64,000 bases of DNA, taken from contig OY783193.1 of assembly GCA_963678675.1 (NCBI GenBank), forward strand, positions 11,704,822-11,768,821, given 5' to 3'. How positions within the stretch are numbered: the stretch's first letter is position 1; each line of letters begins with the position of its first letter. A model generated the notes under the pieces. The model saw only the letters and a program-made list of their open reading frames with translations. It was not told where the DNA came from and searched no databases. Both the position numbers and the translations under genes were made by a program. Positions 56,146 through 64,000 of this stretch are shown piece by piece. The stretch is from Xiphydria camelus (taxonomy: Eukaryota; Arthropoda; Insecta; Hymenoptera; Xiphydriidae).

Positions 56146-56284
56146 CATATCGACCGGTATCAGAAAAAAAGCACGTATATTTTCGACGTGACTTACGACT
56201 TTCCTTGGCATAGCAACGAGTCACGATGCTCTATAGTGATAGTGAAAAGAGATACGTGCTTTTTTTCTGGTACCGGTCGATATG
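56146..56284. mobile_element. Short TIR element
   Basis: Inverted ends catatcgaccggtatcag, aaaaaaagcacgtat and atacgtgcttttttt, ctggtaccggtcgatatg, about 33 bp. 139 bp, noncoding. It sits between the 55,547 element and family G copy 3. Confidence 0.9.
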
Positions 56285-56520
56285 AGCGAGCCTAAATTAC
56301 TCAGCAGGAAAAAAACTTCAATCTCTCTAACTATAAACTATTATCTCATTATCTACGTGCTTTTGGCTCATATTTGTATAATACTTTCTTGAAAATTATA
56401 TTTTTATCTACGATAAAGTCTTACATCGATGTATGTAAGCCAAAAGTTCATAGATAATAATGAGACAATAGTGATTGAAGTTTCTTTTCTGGCACACAAG
56501 TAAGAAGTTTAGTCTCATAT
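56281..56520. mobile_element. MITE family G, copy 3
   Basis: Left tatgagcgagcctaaattac; right taagaagtttagtctcatat. The arms pair (attatctcattatctacgtgc against agttcatagataataatgag). Best preserved of the three family G copies. Confidence 0.85.
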
Positions 56521-56524
56521 GGTA

Positions 56525-58545
56525 TAGAGTTCAGCGGCAAACGTTCTAATACTAATTTCCGAGCAGCTGTGAAAAACAAAGATCATTTACAGGTACGAAC
56601 TGTACGCGAAGTAAATTTACAGCCTCTCGTTGAGCCTCGCAGCGGGCACTTCGCTTTCCTCAGTCCTTGGCGCAAGCCTCAATCGAGGCTCTTGATAGAC
56701 GCATCTACGAGGTTCTCTCGGATAAATCCATACGCGCGCGAAGGGACGCTCGAATGCCGAGCGTGATACGTACGCGCGCGCAATGCATTCAATTCACCTA
56801 CGCGTAAATAGACTAGAAACGTCAGCCCCCCTCCCTCCCGACTCATTAGCCACGCACGTCGAGCAACTTGTAACGACGATAAAAGAGGAAGCTCTTTCTC
56901 GTTTCGCTATTATTATTTTGTAGCACCGCACAAATTAAACTTCCGGCCATTAGAGGATTGATCCACCGCGGAATGGAATGTAATATCGCGGAGGATGGGT
57001 AGGAGCAAGAGCGAGGGAGGGGGTAGGAGGAGAGTGGTGGGAGCCGGTGGTTCTTAATTATAATTCTTGGCCGCAAAGTTCCAGCGAAAGCTCCGCAAAT
57101 GAGGCTGGCGCCCGTCTGACACAACGATTATACCGCGGTAAGGGAAAGGGGGTCAGGGGTGGGTTAAGGGGCGGAAGGAAGGGGTGAAAAAGGAGAAGAG
57201 AGAGAGAGAGAGAGAGAGACCCGTCGCAAGGAGGGAAGGGGAGTATGCGAACGGACCCCATTACTATTCAAAACATAAAAACCATTTAAAAATGTAATAC
57301 CCAACCAGCGAGGACAAAAAGTGAGCGCATGATCCAACGTGGGACTAAGTAAAATATACTGCCACGTGAAAAAGCTTCGCTCGAGTAATCGTGATTTATC
57401 GTGGTAAGGAATTTCACTGTCAAAATGAAAGAGAGAGTATGTGTGTGTATGTGTATGTGTATTCCGCTCGTGTGCAAGGAGCAGCAGAGTCCGAAGAGCG
57501 ACGTTCGATCTCAGTTCTCGTCGATGCGAGGGAATTGCCGCGAGGCACGTGCGCGAGGCTCCGTCACCATCATCACTGCACGCGACATAATCGGCACGCG
57601 CGCAACGGAAGTTGCGTGGAGTGCAAAGCCGTGCAGCACGCAAGTAAGTGTCCGCGGGGACTTGCGCTATCGGTGGCGCGGCGTCCCGGTGAATGCGGAA
57701 GAAGGTGCCTTCGGCAATTAAAGTCGTTGTGCCGCCTGAAGACATTTTAATCGCCGCGCGATTACGAACGGCGCCGATGGGGACGACAGCTGCTTCGAAT
57801 GCGTCTCATTATGAATTTTAGGGAGAAACGGATGTGACTCTCGCTTACGTTCACCGCGCGCGCTTGAATTTCTTTCACCGCAGGGAATAGCCCGTGTCGC
57901 GTTATCGTATCGCGCGAAGCGCTAGCACTATAGGTAGTCGTTTTACGCCCAAAAAGCAACACCGTTGGCGTCGACTCGGCGTGTATCGACCAACGGCTCG
58001 TTATTTCGATCGGAGTTAAATAACGAAGGTCGCGAAACGCAATTTGGTGACGCGACGTCGGTCTAACGTCAACCGATCGTGCGTACACGCGCGTATAGGT
58101 ATACGCCCGCGTAAAGTTCGGTGTTTCGAGGGCTTCCGAGGTAATTATCCACAATTACGTAAGCCCAAATATTGCTTTAATTACACATCGGCCCGGCACA
58201 ATGCTTTTAACATTTATCGAGCCACGAGCAGCGGCTCTATCGATTCCCACATAATTAGCATTCATTAGGAATACGCCCCAGAACGTCGACTTCCTACACA
58301 CACGCTAATCTAGTTATACTTTTACTCGGCGGCTGTATACAGAGTCGATCGACGTTGATTCCGCGATTCGATTACGTCGAGTGGCACTACTCGCCTAGCC
58401 ACGATTGACGTCGATCCGATCCGAAGGTTCGACACGTCCGAAGAGTCGTCTCGAAGGTGGAGGAGATACGTCCGATCGGTTCTATTTGAAACAGGGAAGC
58501 GAAAAGGGTGCGAGTATGGAATATATGGGTTCAATTTTGGGGCTG
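56525..58545. other. Noncoding, CpG-rich with microsatellites
   Basis: A GA run at about 57,197-57,221 and a TG/TATG run at about 57,436-57,462. Overlapping frames at 57,160-57,750 on both strands are not supported as genes. Confidence 0.4.
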
Positions 58546-58549
58546 GTGA

Positions 58550-59051
58550 GCAAAAAATATGAAGAATTTTCTGTAAGTGGATTTTGTTTAAATGAGTGTA
58601 ATGTCGGTACTCCATAGACTGTAAAAAATTGTATTAAATTTAAAACAATTATATATAAACTTCTTGTCCGATATGTGATTATGAAAATTGTTATACTATG
58701 CTTCTCGCTTCGTAAGCAAAAAATATGACGAATTTTCTATATGTAGAATTTTTAAAAATGAGTGTAATTCGGTACTCCATACACTGTAAAAAAATTGTAT
58801 TCAATTTAAAATAATTGTATATAAACTTCTTATCCGATGTGTGATTATGAAAATTATTATTGGTATCTACTACGTTTCTCGCTTCGCAAGCAAAAAATAT
58901 GACGAATTTTCTGTAAGTAGAATTTAAGAAATGAGTGTAATTCGGTAGGTACTCCATGCACTGTAAAAAATTGTATTAAATTTAAAACAATTATTATAGG
59001 TATATATAAACTTCTCATCCGATATGTGATTATGAACATTATTATATTACG
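58550..59051. repeat. Three tandem units of about 166-174 bp
   Basis: Units start gcaaaaaatatga at 58,550, 58,716 and 58,890. Each contains gaattttct, aatgagtgtaat, cggtactccata or a variant, ctgtaaaaaattgtatt, taaacttct and ccgatatgtgattatgaa. Unit ends read ttctcgcttcg(c/t)aa. Satellite-like; units differ by small indels. Confidence 0.9.
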
Positions 59052-60115
59052 TTATGAAACTTCTGAAGGTAATTAATTACGGAGTATATCAATTTTCGTA
59101 ATCACGTATTGGAGAAAAGCTTTACACACTTTAAAAATACAAATTTTTTGCAGTTGCATCGCTTCCACCAAATCCCTCGCGCTCAAACTGCATCGGGAAT
59201 TGAGAGCCTCTGTCTAGTTACGGGTAATTTGATATGATTATTCATCGCGGCAGGTGGAAGAGGGCCGAGCTAATTCCACGATGATTAAAATAATCGGCGT
59301 TCTATCCTAGTCCGTGCCATGGCGTGTCTCGCGTAGATATCTCGCCGATGGTTCGGCGTGGCACATTTAGCGACTTCAAAAGGAATGGCGGAAGCATGTG
59401 CGATGATACGCGGAAGGCTTTGTTACGTCTCGTAATCGTTAAACGCGCGCGGGACAATTCCGTGCCGAAGGAGGCGTAGCTTCCTTCCTTCGAGAAACGT
59501 TTGCAGTCGGGGCGTGAAATTTCACAGGGCGCGTTATGAAATTTCTCAGGAATCTAAATTAGAGTTCCGCGTGGCGCGCGAGATAAAAATCGGCGTCACT
59601 CAGAGCCAAATACAGAAGTGGGACGATTTTTAAAGGCGCTTGCAGCCTCCGGAGGAAGTGCCACTTTTCTTAAAACTGCACCAACGCGCTTATTTTACTC
59701 GCGATAAACTTTAAATTGCATGCCTACGAGAAGTTACGAGCGTGCGTGGAAATACGTCAGTTCCTTACATTATATTTTCCTTCGCGTCTATTTTATTTAA
59801 GCATATCCCGTCCCTCCCATCGTTCCATTTTCTCCAGCTTTCGCCGGCTACCCGACGGTACGGCGATCGGAAGGTACACCCGTCAGTCGAGTGCACCGAG
59901 CTCCCGAACGCGCGAGAGTCTCACCGAGGTGCGGGAATAAAAAGCGAAGGTTTTGAAATACCCCGCGGCTCGATTCGGTAGCCCTTGTAATATCATGCTA
60001 ATGACGAAACTATCGAGCCTCGCTTATCGCCATCGAATTGATTACGGTAATTTATGAGCGAGAACGTTTAAGTTGCACAGTGGTCGCGCCTATTCGCGAG
60101 AATCGGCTGTAGGTG
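59052..60115. other. No recognised gene; repeat fragment at 59,078-59,155
   Basis: The beginning resembles 3,945-4,035. The rest is GC-richer noncoding DNA with short open frames only. Confidence 0.4.
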
Positions 60116-60119
60116 TACC

Positions 60120-60322
60120 TACTGAAAAAAATAACTCGGTCAATTTAAACAAAATCCTGAATGCGATAACTGCAGTTCATCTTGTAAAATAGGGATCCTC
60201 CATATGGTTGCTTTGACTAGTTACTTTTTGGTTAGAATAACTAAACGTTTGGTTGGAATAATTAAATACTCGGTTAGAATAACTAAACCCATACATATAA
60301 CTTAATTATTCTTCTCAGTATA
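60120..60322. mobile_element. MITE family I, copy 5
   Basis: Starts actgaaaaaaataactcggt, contains atagggatcctcc and three agaataactaaac units, ends ttattcttctcagta with TA on both sides. Confidence 0.85.
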
Positions 60323-60324
60323 GG

Positions 60325-61022
60325 ACGCAAGCATGATCCGATTAAAGTTGAGTAGAAAACATTTCTTGCTTTCATTTTAATAATTAAATTTGAATCGAAA
60401 GTGAAAAAATTAAGTCTATCGAACGATGGAAAGGGCATGTGGAAGGAATTTTGAATTTTCCGTGGCCCAGTCTATATCATTTGTGAATATTCATCCGAAC
60501 AACAAAAATTCCAATTTCAGCACAGGCACTTCGAATGGTCTAACAGAGTGGCGGCATCGACCGATAAGCTCTCGATGTATCGATGTGTGCGTCGAGCCGG
60601 ATCTGCTTCGTTTCCCCGAAAGCGCCTCAACTCGGCGGTTCGGTACAGGAAGAGAGCGGTGCGGCGGGAGGAAGGAGGGGCACAGGGAGGTTAGCTACTG
60701 TAATTAGTGAGAACGTATCGTAATTAGAGAAAATGCCACGTTTAATTGCTAATTGAGTTTCTGGCTGATGCGAGATCTAATTTTAATCACCTAATTACGT
60801 GACTACAGGCTGCGGGCTACGGACGGCCGCCACCCTACTACCTCCAACTCCTACTCTCACGAGCAAGAAGGTTCTCCGATCTCATTGTAGGCGTATATAA
60901 GCATAATTATGTGTAATATTCATCGGCAAGGATGATATTTTCACAAGCAAATCGATAGATCGATTTTTTTGGTCTTACTCTGAATACTTTCTCGTGCTCT
61001 CACAGCATCTCTGCTCCCGTTT
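60325..61022. other. No recognised feature
   Basis: A 93-codon frame at 60,426-60,707 has no recognisable domain. The rest is noncoding. Confidence 0.35.
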
Positions 61023-61025
61023 CCC

Positions 61026-61191
61026 ACACAGGAGAAAACAGTTTATTTGTAGCTAATAAACGCTTGTTTGAATATGACGAAATAAACATTTTAATAATTA
61101 ACATACATTTGCTCGTCCTAACGAAATATTTATTTTGCCATATTTTTAAATATTCATTTATCAACTTTTCATAAACTGTCTTCTCGATGTT
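61026..61191. mobile_element. MITE family L, copy 2
   Basis: Starts cacaggagaaaacagtttatt and ends ataaactgtcttctcgatg. The arms pair imperfectly, around aatatgacgaaataaac against atttattttgccatatt. Shorter than copy 1, which carries a nested insertion. Confidence 0.75.
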
Positions 61192-61228
61192 CGACAGTTC
61201 TTTAACATCGCATTAGTTTGTCTAGCTG

Positions 61229-61465
61229 CACAGAGAAAAAGAATTAATCAGATCTATTAAAAATTACTTGTGGGACCGCAAGTAATTCTTTTTATATGGA
61301 TCAATGAAATCTTTCTTCACATTAACATTTCCTCCTTGCAATTGCATACTATTTAATAGAGACATCTGATCGATGTATTAAAAAATGTCATTGATATAAA
61401 TAAATGATTACTTGCGACCTCGCAAGTAATTTCAGTAGACCCAACAAATTCTTTTCATCTGTGTA
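61229..61465. mobile_element. MITE family O, copy 2
   Basis: Starts cacagagaaaaagaatt and ends aattcttttcatctgtg. It contains attacttgtgggaccgcaag at the left and gattacttgcgacctcgcaag at the right, matching 23,124-23,408. Confidence 0.8.
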
Positions 61466-61467
61466 TA

Positions 61468-62315
61468 ATATTATCGAGAACGAAACGATCGCCTTGAAAA
61501 TCAAGTCGCGCCGCAGAATTGAACATTCGAGTCACCCGGTGCGCGTTCTCGCCGCTTCCGTTCGTCTTTCAGCGTATGCGTACGCGTACGAACGTACATT
61601 TGAAGCGAATGCGAGGAAATGTGGTTAGAAATTACCTACGTGCCCGCGGCGCGTATAGCTTCAGTATGCCGGGCTGTACGGAAACAGGGTCTTATTAACG
61701 CGCGTATTAGCTATGCCCGCGCCAACTCCGACTCGCCCTTTCATAATCTATATGCGACCCGGCGCAGCGCGATTATTGGTTTCACGCGAGGACGGCTATC
61801 AACGCTGCGTGCGTACCGGGTGATCGCGAAATAGACTCGAACGGACGGGGAAATTTTCCTCCGAGAAACGTCAGCGCCGTGCGTAAAATTCCGCGCGCGT
61901 CGTGCCCTTTCTCTCCCCCCTAAAGTGCGCGATGAGTAACCGAGTTAAAAAATTACCCGCGTGCCCACGGTAAAAGCAATTTGAAGGCCAGACCCCGCGA
62001 GCCACTCTATCTCGCATTCGCTGTTTTCCTTTGGTCCAATAAAAATAACGACATTATTCAGACGCCAGCTGTAAGCGTGGCTAATTGACCTCGTGGATTT
62101 AATTACGACGGCGAATTGAGTTCTCCTGATAAATGACCGCGCGCGCGGTGTCGAATTGAAAGGGAGGAGACAAACTTCGTTCGCGAGACGATCGCAGCGA
62201 AGACGCGTATGTGGGGAGGAAAGAAGTACGTGCGAAATATAGAGTGCGGATATTTTTAACTGCAAATTACCTCCGGAGGAGGTATAAGAAGCGTCTTCAG
62301 AGTTCGCATAGAAAC
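61468..62315. other. No recognised feature
   Basis: CpG-rich noncoding DNA; short Arg-rich open frames on both strands are not supported. Confidence 0.4.
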
Positions 62316-62317
62316 TA

Positions 62318-62541
62318 CACTGAGAAAAAAATTTACTTGATCGAAATAAACGTGCTTTTAGATAGTCCCAAGAGCATATTTATTCGATTTAAATGAATAT
62401 CGGTTGGACGCAAATATTAGATTATTGAATTAATTAGATGTTATTTGAATCAAATCAATATTCATTTAAATCGAATAAATACGCTCTTGGAACTATCCAA
62501 AGGCACGTTTATTTCGATCAAGTACATTTTTGTCTCAGTGT
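62318..62541. mobile_element. MITE family E, copy 2
   Basis: Starts cactgagaaaaaaatttac and ends acatttttgtctcagtg with TA on both sides. Near-perfect palindrome matching 21,381-21,612 along both arms; the central block is inverted relative to copy 1. Confidence 0.9.
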
Positions 62542-62542
62542 A

Positions 62543-62985
62543 GTTACTAATTAAACCTTAGCTCGCACACGTCTACACGTATTTCCACCCTTTCGTGCTT
62601 CTTGCGCAATAGCGCAGCACACTTCTTAACGCCGGACGCGCGCCGCGAGCGTTGGTCCGCTCGCGAAGAGCAGAGCGAACGAGTAATGCGGAGCTTGCGA
62701 TGGAAAAGAGAGCTTGCAATTGAAAAAGTGTCAAAGTACCCGCTCGAACGCGACGTACGTGTAGCCGTATATGCGAGCGAGCGCGGCCTAGACTCGAGAC
62801 TACGGCCCGTTCGCGTTAACATAATTAGTCTTATCTAGGGGTGACATTCATCACGCGAAACGCGGAAGCCTCCCGCTTATACCTACCCTGTAACGATCGG
62901 ATCGATATCGCTTATTGTACTCGGAATAGATTACATCTCTTTGAATGACGAATTCGTGCTCCTGGAAAGTTTGGCGCAATGCGTT
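62543..62985. other. No recognised feature
   Basis: CpG-rich noncoding DNA with overlapping open frames of 91 and 78 codons on opposite strands; neither is supported. Confidence 0.4.
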
Positions 62986-62989
62986 TGCG

Positions 62990-63242
62990 TGCACCGATAA
63001 ACATAACCTGGTCAATCAAACCAAAATCTTGGAGACCATAGTCAAACCGCTTGTTAAATATGGATCCTCCGTCTATCTGGTTAGACTGATCATTTTTTCG
63101 GTAGAATAACTAGACGTGCAGTTAGAATAACTGAACGTATAGTTGATATTTGATTCAATCGACTAGTATTTTGGTTAGAGTAACTAAATTCATTTATCCA
63201 AATGTGTTTTGTCGTTTTGACCAAGTCATTTTTCTCGGTATA
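62990..63242. mobile_element. MITE family I, copy 6
   Basis: Starts caccgataaacataacctgg, contains aatatggatcctccgtc and gttagaataactgaacg, ends catttttctcggta. Larger than copies 2-5 because of extra internal units. Confidence 0.8.
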
Positions 63243-63245
63243 TGT

Positions 63246-63550
63246 ACACGGACAAAAAAATGATTTTGCAGTCCTTGCAAGACTGAGTATCGTTGCGAAC
63301 TTTTTGCAGTCATGACAAAATTATTATCCGTGGCAGCAAAAGATACGTCCAATAATAGCAATTGAATATGCATACAAGCGCAGTGAAATCTTTTTTCGGT
63401 AAAAATATTATTTGCCCTCTCAACAAATATTTTCACCAGTGTTGAGCATATTTTCTACCGCCACGGATGATATCTTTATCACGATGGTAAAAAGTTCTCA
63501 GCAAAATCTAGTTTTGCTGAGACTATAAAATCATTTTTTTTTCTGTGTAG
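63246..63550. mobile_element. MITE family N
   Basis: Starts cacggacaaaaaaatgattttg and ends caaaatcatttttttttctgtg, with TA on both sides. The arms pair further in (tgagtatcgttgcgaact... against agttctcagcaaa... only loosely; attatccgtggcagc against accgccacggatgatat better). Confidence 0.75.
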
Positions 63551-63610
63551 TTGTTCACGGCTACCGCGGATATCGGGTCGAGAAGCGAGGGAATTTTTTC
63601 ATAGAATCGT

Positions 63611-63770
63611 ACACTGAAAAAAGTAGTTAGCTAATCCAGCTATATTTCTGGCTACCTCAGACACAACTAGAAAAATATTGCTAGCGTAGCAAAAATTCTT
63701 GCTATTGCGAAGAAAATTATCACTGCAATTACTATAATTTTCTAGTTGTGGCCAAATTTGTGTTTGAGTG
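63611..63770. mobile_element. MITE family J, copy 2
   Basis: Starts acactgaaaaaagtagtt and ends tgtgtttgagtg with TA on both sides. About 95% identical by eye to 17,513-17,671, so one of the most recently active families here. Confidence 0.9.
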
Positions 63771-64000
63771 TAGGAATTCTTCCCGGCCTCCGGAGTCTCG
63801 CTCGTCTTTGCGGAACCACTTTCGCTGTCTCTCGCCCTCCTCTCCTACTATACATAAAAAAAGCAGTTCTCAGAGCGAGAGCAAAGACAAAAAGTCGCAC
63901 GCCTTATTGTGCGCCGGTGAGGCCGACTCAAAGGCTTAGCCGTGTATCATGCAGGCGCTTATAGGGATCGCGGGGTGGTAGCGCGCGACGTACGGCCGGC

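Noticed and set aside
55565..56213. Several short open frames with membrane-like composition
   Set aside because: They fall on the two arms and AT-rich centre of a foldback element and are mirror products of its palindrome.

Overview
This window looks like nuclear DNA of an insect, most likely a hymenopteran. That placement is inference: it rests on the mariner and IS630/Tc1-type relics, a GT-AG intron, CpG-rich background, and very dense small inverted-repeat transposons. There are no operons and no long host reading frames, and almost all long open frames lie in CpG-rich DNA without codon structure. I see one probable host coding exon, on the minus strand at 51,972-52,063. Its flanks are probably large introns or an intergenic desert.

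The most informative locus is 36,173-39,250, a Crypton-like DNA transposon. It encodes a tyrosine recombinase (two coding blocks joined by an 83-bp intron) with the R, HxxR and Y catalytic residues in place. Upstream are five tandem N-terminal coding units and three helically phased copies of a CAGTGCGTAAAA-type motif. At its 3' end is a large multi-stem hairpin. A roughly 200-bp copy at 24,737-24,936 keeps only the two ends and is evidently a non-autonomous deletion derivative.

The rest is largely a museum of nested MITEs. About ten to fifteen families share ends like CACTGAGAAAAA (often flanked by TA) but have unrelated, usually palindromic, interiors: 3.46, 10.2, 11.65, 17.5, 20.9, 21.4, 25.0, 28.95, 29.55, 30.7, 31.5, 34.2, 39.5, 43.7, 48.1, 52.6, 60.1, 61.0, 61.2, 62.3, 63.0, 63.2 and 63.6 kb. 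Elements with TTAA target duplications are at 26.93, 45.72 and 48.65 kb (and probably 19.14 kb). A TTA-flanked Harbinger-like foldback is at 27.2 kb. TA-flanked elements are at 7.8, 35.66 and 55.55 kb. Decayed transposase pieces are at 7.8-8.06 kb (IS630/Tc1 type), 43.3 kb (pipsqueak-type helix-turn-helix) and 46.0-46.4 kb (mariner C-terminus).

Between these lie CpG-rich noncoding blocks (0-1.3, 2.4-3.3, 6.2-6.6, 13.5-17.3, 21.6-22.4, 32.2-32.5, 44.0-44.8, 50.4-51.6, 56.8-58.2 kb) and diverged tandem or dispersed duplications (14.4-14.9, 18.9-20.1 versus 26.6-27.9, 39.3 versus 39.8, 58.5-59.05 kb). All alignments were made by eye; percentages are approximate.
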